64,000 nucleotides of DNA, taken from NCBI RefSeq assembly GCF_015910445.1, contig NZ_CP048882.1, forward strand, positions 7,189,501-7,253,500. Direction: 5' to 3'. Origin of the DNA: Streptomyces bathyalis (GTDB lineage Bacteria > Actinomycetota > Actinomycetes > Streptomycetales > Streptomycetaceae). The notes beneath the pieces were generated by a model. The model made no database searches, was not told where the DNA came from, and worked only from the letters and a program-made list of their open reading frames with translations. The stretch's first letter is position 1; each line of letters opens with the position of its first letter. A program made the translations under genes and the position numbers. Shown piece after piece: positions 8,187 through 17,069 of this stretch.

Positions 8187-9909
8187 GGGCGGCGTGATCC
8201 CCCGGGCCGTCTACGCGGAACTGTTCGGCCCGACCACCGGCGACCGGGTACGGCTCGCCGACACCGACCTCATCGTCGAGGTCGAGGAGGACCGTAGCGG
8301 CGGGCCGGGACGGGCGGGGGACGAGGCGGTCTTCGGAGGCGGCAAGGTCATCCGTGAATCCATGGGCCAGGCGCGCACGACACGCGCCGAAGGTGCGGCC
8401 GACACCGTCGTCACAGGTGCACTCGTCCTCGACCACTGGGGCGTGATCAAGGCGGACGTCGGCATCCGGGACGGCCGGATCACCGCGCTGGCAAAGGCCG
8501 GGAACCCGGACACCATGGACGGCGTGCACCCCGCCCTCGTCATCGGGCCCGAAACCGAGATCATCGCCGGGAACGGCAGGATCCTCACCGCGGGTGGCGT
8601 CGATGCCCACGTCCACTTCGTATGCCCGCAGCTCATCGACGAGGCGCTGGCCTCCGGAGTCACGACGCTGCTCGGGGGCGGCACGGGACCGGCGGAGGGC
8701 AGCAAGGCGACCACAGTGACACCCGGTCCGTGGCACCTGGCCCGGACCCTCGCCGCCATGGACGACATGCCCGTCAACGTGGGGCTGCTGGGCAAGGGGA
8801 ACACCGTCTCCCACGACGCGCTGCACAGCCAACTACGGGGCGGCGCCGTGGGATTCAAGATCCACGAGGACTGGGGAGCGACCCCCGCGGCCATCGACGC
8901 GTGCCTCACTGTCTGCGAGGAAACCGGCGCACAACTCGCCATCCACACCGACACGCTCAACGAAGCAGGTTTCGTCGGAGACACCCTGGCCGCGATCGCG
9001 GGCCGAGGCATCCACGCGTATCACACAGAGGGTGCTGGAGGAGGCCACGCACCCGACATCATCACCGTCGTCGGACAGCCCAACGTGCTGCCCTCCTCGA
9101 CCAACCCCACCCGTCCCCACACCGTCAACACGGTCGACGAGCACCTCGACATGCTGATGGTCTGCCACCACCTCAACCCCGCCGTCCCCGAGGACCTCGC
9201 CTTCGCCGAGTCCCGGATCAGGCCGTCCACCATCGCCGCCGAGGACGTCCTGCACGACATGGGCGCCATCTCGATCATCTCCTCCGACTCCCAGGCCATG
9301 GGCCGCATCGGCGAAGTGGCCCTGCGCACCTGGCAGACCGCGCACGTGATGAAGCAGCGACGCGGGCCCCTGCCCGGCGACGGCCGCTCCGACAACACAC
9401 GCGCCCGCCGCTACGTCGCCAAGTACACGATCAACCCCGCCGTCGCGCAGGGACTCGACGCAGAGATCGGTTCCGTCGAGCCGGGCAAGCTGGCTGACCT
9501 GGTGCTGTGGGAGCCGGCCTTCTTCGGTGTGAAGCCTCAACTCGTCCTGAAGGGCGGGCAGATCGCGTACGCGCAGATGGGTGACGCCAACGCGTCCATC
9601 CCCACACCCCAACCCGTGCTGCCCCGGCCCATGTTCGGGGCCATGGGCCGCGCTCCGGCCGCGAACTCGCTCAACTTTGCAAACGCTGCCGCGCTGGAGG
9701 ACGGGCTGCCCGAACGACTCGGCCTCGGCAAGCAGTTCGTCGCCGCACGCGACACCCGCGCCGTCACGAAGTCGGACATGCGCGGCAACGATGCGCTCCC
9801 CGACGTCGCGGTCGATCCCGACACCTTCACCGTCACCATCGACGGCGAAACCGTCGACCCGGCTCCCGCTGCGGAACTGCCCATGTCCCAGCGCTACTTC
9901 CTCTTCTGA
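8176..9909 (+). CDS. ureC: urease alpha subunit, nickel catalytic subunit
   Basis: UreC, 577 residues, the normal length. The dinuclear nickel site is complete: His145 and His147 (DAHVH), carbamylated Lys228 and His230 (GFKIHEDWG), His257 (AIHTD), His283 (AYHTEG) and Asp371 (SSDSQAMGR). The mobile flap has Cys330-His331 (MVCHHLNP), the His being the usual general acid. It hydrolyses urea in the cytoplasm. Start ATG 8176 is placed by the GGAG at 8165-8168; in-frame ATGs at 8140 and 8170 are less well spaced. The intact active site argues for a functional enzyme dependent on UreDFG for nickel loading. Confidence 0.97.
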   Translation: MTDEGGVIPRAVYAELFGPTTGDRVRLADTDLIVEVEEDRSGGPGRAGDEAVFGGGKVIRESMGQARTTRAEGAADTVVTGALVLDHWGVIKADVGIRDGRITALAKAGNPDTMDGVHPALVIGPETEIIAGNGRILTAGGVDAHVHFVCPQLIDEALASGVTTLLGGGTGPAEGSKATTVTPGPWHLARTLAAMDDMPVNVGLLGKGNTVSHDALHSQLRGGAVGFKIHEDWGATPAAIDACLTVCEETGAQLAIHTDTLNEAGFVGDTLAAIAGRGIHAYHTEGAGGGHAPDIITVVGQPNVLPSSTNPTRPHTVNTVDEHLDMLMVCHHLNPAVPEDLAFAESRIRPSTIAAEDVLHDMGAISIISSDSQAMGRIGEVALRTWQTAHVMKQRRGPLPGDGRSDNTRARRYVAKYTINPAVAQGLDAEIGSVEPGKLADLVLWEPAFFGVKPQLVLKGGQIAYAQMGDANASIPTPQPVLPRPMFGAMGRAPAANSLNFANAAALEDGLPERLGLGKQFVAARDTRAVTKSDMRGNDALPDVAVDPDTFTVTIDGETVDPAPAAELPMSQRYFLF

Positions 9910-9934
9910 CGCGGCTGCACGGAAGGACGCGCAG

Positions 9935-9979
9935 ATGACCCGCACCGCAACCAACACACCGGCCAGGGCCCCGAGATGA
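9935..9979 (+). CDS. 14-codon mini-ORF coupled to ureF
   Basis: ATG 9935 has a good GGAAGGACG site and opens a 14-residue frame (MTRTATNTPARAPR) whose TGA at 9977-9979 overlaps the ureF ATG at 9976 as ATGA. ureF itself lacks a strong ribosome site. The simplest reading is a translational-coupling leader between ureC and ureF; a functional peptide is not implied. Confidence 0.45.
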   Translation: MTRTATNTPARAPR

Positions 9980-10638
9980 CCACGGCAGCCCTCCTCGTAC
10001 TCGCCGACGGGCGCTTCCCCGCCGGGACACACGCACATTCCGGCGGAGCCGAAGCCGCAGTGCGGGCAGGCCGCATCGTCGACTCCGCCACGCTTGCGGA
10101 CTTCTGCCTGGGCCGCCTCCACACGGCAGGGCTGGTCGCCGCGGGCCTCGCCGCCGCTGCCGCCGGAGGTCACGACCCACTCGATCTCGACGAGGCGGCC
10201 GACGCGCGTACTCCGTCACCTGCCCTGCGCCGCACGTACCGAAGGCTCGGCCGCCAGATGATGCGGGCGGGCCGTGCGGCATGGCCGTCGGCGACGCTCG
10301 ACGACCTGGCGCAGGCACGTCCGGGCGGTGCGCACCAGCCCGTGGTACTCGGCCTCGTGGCCCGCGCTGCCGGACTGACACCGATGGATGCCGCCCACGC
10401 CGCCGCGTACGACGCCGTCTCGGCGCCGACCACCGCAGCGGTGCGGCTTCTCGGCCTCGACCCCTTCGAAGCCACCTCGGTACTCGCCCGGCTTGCGCCA
10501 TCCGTCGCCGGGATCGCCGGCGAGGGGGCACGGGCCGCGCATGGCGGCATCGACGCAATCCCGGCCGCTGCCGCGCCGATGCTGGAGATCACGGCGGAAG
10601 ACCATGCCACCTGGCCGGTGCGCCTCTTCGCTTCGTAG
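9976..10638 (+). CDS. ureF: urease accessory protein UreF
   Basis: UreF, 220 residues, alpha-helical. LLVLADGRFPAGTHAHSGGAEAAV is the N-terminal signature (LxDxxxPxGxxxHSxGxE), with conserved GAHQPVVLGLVARAAG and AAYDAVSAPTTAAVRLLGLDP further on. It bridges UreD and UreG in the nickel-insertion complex on apo-urease, and gates the GTPase. The ATG overlaps the stop of an upstream mini-ORF. The 102-base gap to ureG is the largest inside the operon and carries no obvious promoter. Confidence 0.94.
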   Translation: MTTAALLVLADGRFPAGTHAHSGGAEAAVRAGRIVDSATLADFCLGRLHTAGLVAAGLAAAAAGGHDPLDLDEAADARTPSPALRRTYRRLGRQMMRAGRAAWPSATLDDLAQARPGGAHQPVVLGLVARAAGLTPMDAAHAAAYDAVSAPTTAAVRLLGLDPFEATSVLARLAPSVAGIAGEGARAAHGGIDAIPAAAAPMLEITAEDHATWPVRLFAS

Positions 10639-10740
10639 ACCCGCTCCGAGTCGGCCACGGCCACGTCGCGTCGTCCCTCGCCACAAGTACCCGACGAGCC
10701 ACACCACTTCAGCACACAGTTCGAGCAAGGAGCCGCCGCA

Positions 10741-11463
10741 ATGCATCTCGATCAACCCGCCCCGTTCCCGCAGCGGCACACCCACAGCGCCCGGCCGGAC
10801 GGCGCAGTCGCTCGCCCCGACGGGGCGCGCAGGGCCCTGCGCATCGGCCTCGGCGGGCCCGTCGGCTCGGGGAAGACCGCCACCGTGGCGGCGCTCTGCC
10901 GCGTGCTGCGCGAGGAGTTCTCGCTCGCAGTGGTCACCAACGACATCTACACACGGGAGGACGCAGCGTTCCTGCTCCGCGCCGCCGTGCTGCCGCCCGA
11001 GCGGATCGCCGCCGTCGAGACCGGTGCCTGCCCTCACACAGCCATCCGCGACGACATCTCCGCCAACCTGGAAGCGGTCGAGGACCTGGAGCAAGCCGCG
11101 GCCTCCAGCGGTGGTCTCGACCTGGTCCTCGTCGAGTCCGGGGGCGACAACCTCACCGCCACCTTCTCCAGGGGCCTCGTCGACGCTCAGATCTTCGTCA
11201 TCGACGTGGCGGCCGGTGACGACATCCCCCGCAAGGGCGGCCCCGGCATCACCACCGCGGACCTCCTCGTGATCAACAAGACCGACCTCGCCCCGCACGT
11301 CGGCTCCGACCTGGCCGCCATGGCCCGGGACGCGGAGGCACAGCGGGGCAGCCGCCCCGTCGCCTTCACCTCGCTGAAGGCCGAGGACGGCGTGACCCCG
11401 GTCGCCGACTGGACGCGTGCCCGGCTCTCGGCCTGGCAGAAGCAGGAGACCGTGACCGCGTGA
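10741..11463 (+). CDS. ureG: urease accessory GTPase UreG
   Basis: UreG, 240 residues, a SIMIBI-class GTPase that supplies nickel to the urease active site. The P-loop is GLGGPVGSGKTA near residue 37; the metal-binding CPH motif appears in ETGACPHTAIRDD; VESGGDNL and VINKTDL are the switch and base-recognition motifs. The N-terminal 33 residues contain HLDQPAPFPQRHTHSARPDG, modestly His-bearing and possibly a small nickel-binding tail in place of a UreE store. ATG 10741 follows AAGGAGCCGCC. The end overlaps the ureD GTG by four bases (GTGA). Confidence 0.96.
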   Translation: MHLDQPAPFPQRHTHSARPDGAVARPDGARRALRIGLGGPVGSGKTATVAALCRVLREEFSLAVVTNDIYTREDAAFLLRAAVLPPERIAAVETGACPHTAIRDDISANLEAVEDLEQAAASSGGLDLVLVESGGDNLTATFSRGLVDAQIFVIDVAAGDDIPRKGGPGITTADLLVINKTDLAPHVGSDLAAMARDAEAQRGSRPVAFTSLKAEDGVTPVADWTRARLSAWQKQETVTA

Positions 11464-12302
11464 GCGGCACAGCAGGCGAGGGCAGCACAGCGCCGACGGC
11501 CGAGGACGACAGCGCGAGAGCCCGAGCAGCGTGGCCTCGCGCTTTCGCCGTGCGGGCCGGTGCCCGCGTCACAGCTGTGGCGGACGGCCGCGGCGGTACC
11601 GCAGTCCCTCTGGTCAGCGGTACGGGACCGCTCACCCCGCGCCTCACGCGAGCCGCCCGGGACGCTGCGGAAGGCGAAGCACGAGTCACCCTCGTCGGCG
11701 CCATGAGCGCCCCACTCGGCGGCGACCAACTGACCCTGGACGTACGGGTCGAGGCCGGTGCCAGGCTGCGGATGGACACCGTAGCGGCCAGCGTCGCACT
11801 GCCTGGTCGCGGCGGTGACGCAGCTCGATACGACGTGCGGCTGACCGTGGGCGAGCACGCACAATTGCGGTGGCTGCCCGGGCCTCTCATCTCGGCCTCA
11901 CGCAGCGACCTGCGTCAGACCGTGCACGTCGAACTCGCCCCCACCGCCCGTCTCGAGCTGCGGGACGTATTCGTACTCGGGCGCACCGGTGAGGAACCGG
12001 GGCGTCTCACCACCAGGGTCAGCGTCAACCGTGGCGGCCGCCCGCTGCTCGACCAGCAGCTCGACATCGGAGCGGGAGCCCCCGGGTGGGACAGCGGTGC
12101 CGTACTGGGCGGGCACCGTGCTGTGGGGCAACTGCTCCTCGTGGACCCGGACCTGGCCCGTGATCCGGCGCCGCCGTGCCTGCCGGGACCCGACGCCGTC
12201 GTCACGCCCGTGGAAGGACCGGCGGTGCTCGTCACCGCGCTCGGCGCGGACGCCCTGGCCGTGACGCCGCTGCTGAGGTGGCCGCCGACGCCCGCAGAGT
12301 GA
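11460..12302 (+). CDS. ureD: urease accessory protein UreD (UreH)
   Basis: UreD, 280 residues, last gene of the operon, GTG start overlapping the ureG stop. Recognisable parts are GTAVPLVSGTGPLTP, VTLVGAMSAPLGGDQLTLDV, LRWLPGPLISASRSDLRQTV and LELRDVFVLGRTGEEPGRL; the family is beta-helical and contacts apo-urease directly to channel nickel. Its divergence from enterobacterial UreD is typical of actinobacteria. No ureE, nickel permease or urea transporter follows, so nickel uptake must be encoded elsewhere. Confidence 0.92.
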   Translation: MSGTAGEGSTAPTAEDDSARARAAWPRAFAVRAGARVTAVADGRGGTAVPLVSGTGPLTPRLTRAARDAAEGEARVTLVGAMSAPLGGDQLTLDVRVEAGARLRMDTVAASVALPGRGGDAARYDVRLTVGEHAQLRWLPGPLISASRSDLRQTVHVELAPTARLELRDVFVLGRTGEEPGRLTTRVSVNRGGRPLLDQQLDIGAGAPGWDSGAVLGGHRAVGQLLLVDPDLARDPAPPCLPGPDAVVTPVEGPAVLVTALGADALAVTPLLRWPPTPAE

Positions 12303-12317
12303 CAGGCCGCGCCTCGG

Positions 12318-12486
12318 TCACGCGTCACCCGCCGCGCCGAACGCCGGCTGCGCCTCCGGCGGGTACGCCATGCGGACGGGGGTGGGCGAGTGACGGCGGG
12401 CGAGGTCACCAACTTGCCGCAGCATTGCGGGAATCGGGCCCTGCGAGGGCTCCAGCCAGGACCCCTCGCGGTTGTCCCCGCAGCCA
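12318..12486 (-). pseudogene. possible C-terminal remnant of an unidentified gene
   Basis: Just past the rhamnosidase stop, the minus strand encodes a stretch that reads like an authentic protein C-terminus, including NREGSWLEPSQGPIPAMLRQ, then TPVRMAYPPEAQ and a TGA at 12318-12320. It has no start, ribosome site or recognisable N-terminal domain and lies in a frame not used by the rhamnosidase. I do not recognise the family. It may be a deletion relic or chance coding in GC-rich DNA. Confidence 0.25.
12327..12364. terminator. candidate terminator after ureD
   Basis: Perfect 8-bp arms ACCCGCCG (12327-12334) and CGGCGGGT (12357-12364) flank a 22-base loop, 24 bases past the ureD stop and between convergent genes. 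It lacks a U-tract and has a rather large loop. Confidence 0.35.
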
Positions 12487-12526
12487 CGCCGTACTCGTCC
12501 CACCCGTGACCAGCCGCGACCTGGAG

Positions 12527-15307
12527 CTAGCGGAGCAGTTCCTCCAATTCCTGGCAGGCTTGCTCCGCGCGCTCGCCGACGTCCTTGTCCGCCACCAGCC
12601 GTGGAAGGCTCGCCGCCGGATGGTCCAAGTACCGGGCGGCTCGGCCGGGCACCTCGGCGGCGTCCCCGACCAGCCTGTTGCCGAGCAGCACCGAGACCGC
12701 TTGCGGCCACAGCTCCGCCCTGTCCATGAGCTCGCGCACCGTCCTGGGGGTGGGCTCTTGAGCCGCGGCCGGCTCCGGAACGGTCCATGAGTGCCGGCCA
12801 TGCCGCGCGACGACCGGCTCCTGTCCCGGCAGATGCACCGTGGCGCTCGTACCGACAGGCACCACCACGTCGAGGGAGAACTGACCGTCCGCGCGCTGCC
12901 ACGCGACCGAAGCCTCACCGTAGGGCGTCAGATGGCGCGCCGAGGCGTGAGTCAGCGGACGGTGCGGTCGCGGCCTGACCGTGAACTCCCGGTAGCCGGG
13001 GGCCGCCGGGGCGAGCCCGGCGACGACGCGATGCATCCAGTCCGCCACCGCACCGAGCGCGTAGTGGTTGAACGACGTCATCTGGCCCGGGTTGATGGAG
13101 CCGTCGGGCAGCATGCTGTCCCAGCGTTCCCAGATCGTGGTCGCACCCATGGTCACCGGGTAGAGCCACGACGGGCAGCCCCGCTCCAGCAGCAGGTTGT
13201 ATGCCAGGTCGAGCCGGCCGGTGGAGGTGAGGGCGTCCGTGATCAGGGGAGTGCCGACGAACCCGGTGCTGATCCGGAACCCGTTCACGCGCACGAGATC
13301 CGCGAGCCGCCGGGCCGCGGTCTGCCGCTGTGACTCCTCGGGCAGCAGCGCCCATTCGAGGGCGAGCGCGTAGACCGTGGGTGCATCACTGAGTACGCGC
13401 CCCGAACTGGTCACGTATTCGCGGGCGAAGGCCTCCCGGGTGCGAGCGGCCAGCGATGCGTAGTGACCGGCTTCGGTCTCGCGTCCCAGCACCCGTGCCG
13501 TCTCGGCGACGATCTCCGCGGACCGGGCGAGGTGTGCCGTGGCCACGACGTCCGCGTCGGCCTTCGCTGCGAACGGGTCGTCCGGTGGGGCGGTGGGGTC
13601 GAGCCAGTCGCCGAACTGGAACCCTCCGACGCACACGCCGTCCTTCGTCAGCGACGCGATCTTCTCCACCCAGGCGCACATGCTGCTGAACTGCCGCGCG
13701 AGGATTCCGGCGTCGCCATAGCGCTGATGGAGCACCCACGGGACGACGGTCGACGCGTCGCCCCATGCGGCCGCCGTGGGGTTCTCCTTGGTCACCGACT
13801 CCCGGGGGTTCCGCAGGTCCGGTATCACCCATGGCACGGAACCGTCCGGAAGCTGGTCCGCGGCGAGGTCGCCGAGCCAGGACTCCAGGAAGCCCGCGGT
13901 GTCGAAGAGAAAGCTCGCGGTGGGGGCGAAGACCTGGATGTCGCCGGTCCAGCCGAGACGCTCGTCCCGCTGCGGACAGTCCGTGGGGATGTCGAGGAAG
14001 TTGCCGCGGGTGCTCCACACGACGTTCTCGTGGAACTGCTCCAGGTCCGGCTCCGAACAGGAGAACCAACCGGTGCGCCGCAGCTGCGTGCCCACGACGA
14101 CCGCCTCCACGTCGGCCTCCCGGAGTTCGGGAACGCCGGAGACCTCGGCGTAACGGAAGCCGTGAAACGTCAGGTTCGGTTCGAGCACCGCTTCGTCGTC
14201 GTCCGCGAGCACGTAGCTGTCTGTGGCCCGCGCGGTGCGCAGCGGACGGACACCGAGTTCGCCGTTCTCCAGAACCTCCGCGTGGCGGACGGTGATCTCC
14301 TCACCCGCCTTCGTTCCACGCACCTGGAGCCGCACCCAGCCGACCAGGTTCTGCCCGAAGTCCACCAGCGTCCGGCCGGACGGTGACCGGAAGACCCGGG
14401 TGGCGGGCACTACTTGGGTGACCCGTACCGGTGGTCCCGTGGGTGCGACGAGCAGGCCCAGGTCGGCGTCGACGACCTCCACGCTGTCCACGCGGGACTC
14501 CCGCGCACGCAGATCGGTTCGCTGGCCGTCGTACAACTCGTTGTCGATGATCCCGCTCTCGTGGGCGGTCCACGTCTCGTCGGTGCCGATGACCTCGCGT
14601 GAGCCGTCCCGATAGACCACCTCCAGCTGGGCGCACAACGACAGCCGGTCTCCGTAGACCGCCCGCCGGCCACCTCCCAAGCCCATCCGGCCTCGGTACC
14701 AGCCGTTGCCCAGCAGCACCTCGAGCGCGTTCTCGCCCTCGCCCACCAGGTCAGTGACGTCGAAGGTCTGGTACCGCAGCCGATGGTGGTAGCTCGTCCA
14801 GCCGGGTGCGAGGACGTGATCGCCCACCGGGCTGCCGTTGAGCTTCGCCGCGTAGACGCCGTGTGCCGTGGCGTACAGGCGGGCGGATGCGATGCCGGGT
14901 CGGAGGAGAGCCGTCCCCGTCAGCACTGGCGCCGGTTCTCCGAGACCGCCGATGGTCGCCGGGCTGATGAACCGGCCGGTCCAGTCGCCGGGTTGGAGCA
15001 GACCGGTCTCCACGGTGGACGGGGCGCTGAACTCCGTCCACTGATCGCCGGATGCCGCACGCACCCGGACGGATGCCTGCGTACGGGAGGGCAGCGGGTC
15101 GAACGGCCAGGGGACCAGGATCTGTTCGGGCGAGTCGACGCGGACGGTCGTCGCGCCGTTCAGTTCCACCTCGTACGCGGTCTGACGCCACGCCGGGTCG
15201 TCCGTGCTGGTCTGCCAGGACAGACGTGGCGCCGGTGTGCCGATGCCGAGGGCCGAGTCGAGGTGCTCGAACCGGACGGGGTTGATGACAACGGACTGCG
15301 CACTCAT
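12527..15307 (-). CDS. alpha-L-rhamnosidase, GH78
   Basis: A 926-residue GH78 enzyme that inverts and releases L-rhamnose from the nonreducing end of glycosides. Domain order is typical: N-terminal beta domains, carbohydrate-binding region around LYATAHGVYAAKLNG (145-158), concanavalin-like domain with NGWYRGRMG, then the (alpha/alpha)6 barrel. The catalytic segment DCPQRDERLGWTGD (443-456) holds Glu449 as likely general acid, and TIWERWDSM holds Glu727 as likely base. There is no signal peptide, so it is probably cytoplasmic and acts on imported rhamnosides. It is translationally coupled (ATGA) to the upstream MFS permease and is closely paralogous to the enzyme at 49001-51808. Confidence 0.95.
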   Translation of the reverse strand: MSAQSVVINPVRFEHLDSALGIGTPAPRLSWQTSTDDPAWRQTAYEVELNGATTVRVDSPEQILVPWPFDPLPSRTQASVRVRAASGDQWTEFSAPSTVETGLLQPGDWTGRFISPATIGGLGEPAPVLTGTALLRPGIASARLYATAHGVYAAKLNGSPVGDHVLAPGWTSYHHRLRYQTFDVTDLVGEGENALEVLLGNGWYRGRMGLGGGRRAVYGDRLSLCAQLEVVYRDGSREVIGTDETWTAHESGIIDNELYDGQRTDLRARESRVDSVEVVDADLGLLVAPTGPPVRVTQVVPATRVFRSPSGRTLVDFGQNLVGWVRLQVRGTKAGEEITVRHAEVLENGELGVRPLRTARATDSYVLADDDEAVLEPNLTFHGFRYAEVSGVPELREADVEAVVVGTQLRRTGWFSCSEPDLEQFHENVVWSTRGNFLDIPTDCPQRDERLGWTGDIQVFAPTASFLFDTAGFLESWLGDLAADQLPDGSVPWVIPDLRNPRESVTKENPTAAAWGDASTVVPWVLHQRYGDAGILARQFSSMCAWVEKIASLTKDGVCVGGFQFGDWLDPTAPPDDPFAAKADADVVATAHLARSAEIVAETARVLGRETEAGHYASLAARTREAFAREYVTSSGRVLSDAPTVYALALEWALLPEESQRQTAARRLADLVRVNGFRISTGFVGTPLITDALTSTGRLDLAYNLLLERGCPSWLYPVTMGATTIWERWDSMLPDGSINPGQMTSFNHYALGAVADWMHRVVAGLAPAAPGYREFTVRPRPHRPLTHASARHLTPYGEASVAWQRADGQFSLDVVVPVGTSATVHLPGQEPVVARHGRHSWTVPEPAAAQEPTPRTVRELMDRAELWPQAVSVLLGNRLVGDAAEVPGRAARYLDHPAASLPRLVADKDVGERAEQACQELEELLR

Positions 15308-16596
15308 ACGGTCGCACGCTCCGATTCGATCTGCTCGAGTGACTTGCCCGAGGTGTCGGGCATGAAGAAGTAGCCCACGGTGCCGCTGATGACGAGGAAC
15401 ACCACGAGCAGCCCCGCGACGGGCTCGATCCCGGTGGTGGCGAGGACGGGGACGAAGAAGCTCCAGATCCCGAGCACGACCCGGGCGGTGCCGAAGGTGA
15501 GCCCCTGGGCGGTGCCGCGCAGGATGGTCGGGAACAGCTCCTGGCTGAAGACCTTGTACATCGCCTCACCGGCAAGAGCGGCACCCACGGCCCAGAACAC
15601 CAGATTGCCGATGATCACCGGGATGTTGAACGGCAGGAAGAGATAGATCGCGAACGCGATGATCTCCATCGACGCCCCGATGCCCCACATGCGCTTGCGC
15701 GTGGCGTGGGACCGGTCGGCCAGCCGCATGAAGAGCACCACCGTCGCCACCATGCCGAGGAAGAAGCCCAGCGCGGTGAGTCCCACGCTGACCGCCTGGG
15801 AGCCGGCATTGAGCGACTTGATGATGTACGGGTTGAAGGTTCCCTTCGTGCCGGCAGCGAGGTTCCAGAACGTGTAGATGGACAGCGTCCACAGCAGCGC
15901 CTGCAGATTCGCGCCGCGGAACAGGCTGCGCAGTTCGTGCCGGGACGTGGTCCGGGATGCGGACGCCTGCTGCCACCGGGGCGATTCGGTCAGACCTTGG
16001 CGCATGGCCCAGGTGACGATCGCGACCACTACCAGGTGAAGGAACACGATGCGGATGCCGAGCAGCTCCAGGGGAGCGAGCGCGAAGGCGAGCAGCAGCA
16101 CGATCAACGGTCCCGCGTTCCAGGCGACTTGGGTGAAGCCGAGCAGCTTGCCGCGGGCCTTCGCAGGCGAGAACTCGCCCACCAGCGCCAGTGACGCGGG
16201 GACGTCCGCCCCTACTGCGACGCCGACGATGAACGTACCGATGAACAGCATCGGGGCGTTGAACGACAGCGCGATCAACAGCGCGCCTGCCGCGTACACC
16301 AGCAGGTCGTACTTGTAGATGCGCTTGCGGCCGAGCTTGTCTCCCAACCGTCCGCCGATGAACGCACCGAGCGCGCAGCCGATCGCGTTCGGGCCGATGG
16401 CGGCGAGCGCGCCGACGGCGCTGCTGCTCAGGCCGAGTTCGGACTGGAAGAGGGCAAAGCCTGCACTGAGCGCGACGATGGAGCCGGCGTCGATGTACGA
16501 CGCCATGCCGGCCAGAATCGCCCACTTCCACTGCTGGCGCGTGATCGTTCCGCTGTCGTCCGCCGTACCGACGCCGACCGCTTCGGAGGATGCCAT
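15304..16596 (-). CDS. MFS sugar (rhamnoside) transporter
   Basis: A 430-residue, 12-helix major facilitator of the sugar-porter type. GGRLGDKLGRKRIYKYD is the loop 2-3 signature; FSPAKARGKLLG and QELFPTILRGTAQG match PESPR/ELFPT-like sugar porter loops. First gene of a two-gene operon with the rhamnosidase, it probably imports a rhamnose-containing oligosaccharide or rhamnoside with protons. ATG 16596 has AGGAGACCGCC upstream. TTGAAACG operators lie 33 and about 100 bases before the start, so control by the divergent LacI regulator is likely. Confidence 0.88.
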   Translation of the reverse strand: MASSEAVGVGTADDSGTITRQQWKWAILAGMASYIDAGSIVALSAGFALFQSELGLSSSAVGALAAIGPNAIGCALGAFIGGRLGDKLGRKRIYKYDLLVYAAGALLIALSFNAPMLFIGTFIVGVAVGADVPASLALVGEFSPAKARGKLLGFTQVAWNAGPLIVLLLAFALAPLELLGIRIVFLHLVVVAIVTWAMRQGLTESPRWQQASASRTTSRHELRSLFRGANLQALLWTLSIYTFWNLAAGTKGTFNPYIIKSLNAGSQAVSVGLTALGFFLGMVATVVLFMRLADRSHATRKRMWGIGASMEIIAFAIYLFLPFNIPVIIGNLVFWAVGAALAGEAMYKVFSQELFPTILRGTAQGLTFGTARVVLGIWSFFVPVLATTGIEPVAGLLVVFLVISGTVGYFFMPDTSGKSLEQIESERATV

Positions 16597-16628
16597 GGCG
16601 GTCTCCTAGTCCTCGCCGAGGCTGGGTA

Positions 16629-16642
16629 TTGAAACGTATTTA
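16629..16642 (-). promoter_or_regulatory. LacI-type operator, permease-proximal
   Basis: TTGAAACGTATTTA: one perfect half site of the TTGAAACGTTTCAA-type palindrome and a degenerate second half, 33 bases upstream of the permease ATG, where bound repressor would block transcription. Confidence 0.55.
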
Positions 16643-16698
16643 GCGCGGCACCGTAGCTCTCAGCTCAGGGAGTTACAACACCTGGAGCAGGTCGAATC

Positions 16699-16710
16699 GA
16701 ATCGTTTCAA
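16699..16710 (-). promoter_or_regulatory. LacI-type operator, distal
   Basis: GAATCGTTTCAA, which on the minus strand reads TTGAAACGATTC, the same half site as at 16629. The spacing of about 70 bases between the two would allow looping or cooperative binding. Confidence 0.5.
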
Positions 16711-16973
16711 TGGATGGACGCCTATGAGGGCGCTGCCGGGTCCGGGGCAGGCCCGCCGCAGACGGGGGCCCGAGGGTGCGCCGGGAAGGCCGTGCCGGCG
16801 TGCGTGGCCGGCCACGGGTTGGCGGCCTCGCTCGCCGTTGCCACCGGACCTCGCGTCGCTGGAGGGGCCCGTCCGGTGAGAGCGCCATGGCAGGCGCACA
16901 TGCAGCACTGCGACCGAGGTGACGTGCGGAAACGCCCGGCTGGTGCGCATTGGTAGGCCAGACTGCGTGCAGG

Positions 16974-16987
16974 ATAAAACGTTTTAT
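16974..16987. promoter_or_regulatory. perfect 14-bp palindrome before the LacI regulator
   Basis: ATAAAACGTTTTAT is a perfect palindrome centred on CG, the usual symmetry of LacI operators, lying 82 bases before the regulator's ATG. It probably mediates autoregulation. Confidence 0.65.
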
Positions 16988-17069
16988 GCAGCGTAGGCTG
17001 GGGTGCGCGGGATACGCGGCCAGGGAGGAACGCACACCAGTGGCAGCCGTCGAAGGCGGGAAGACCGGC

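Larger units (their letters stand above)
16597..17069. promoter_or_regulatory. divergent promoter region between rhamnoside permease and lacI-type gene
   Basis: These 473 bases contain three AAACG-centred operator sites listed separately. For the plus-strand regulator gene, GATAAA (16973-16978) could be the -10 with TTGGTA (16949-16954) as a weak -35, and it is overlapped by the 16974-16987 palindrome, which fits autorepression. The middle, about 16740-16920, is GC-rich with no gene I can support. Confidence 0.5.
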
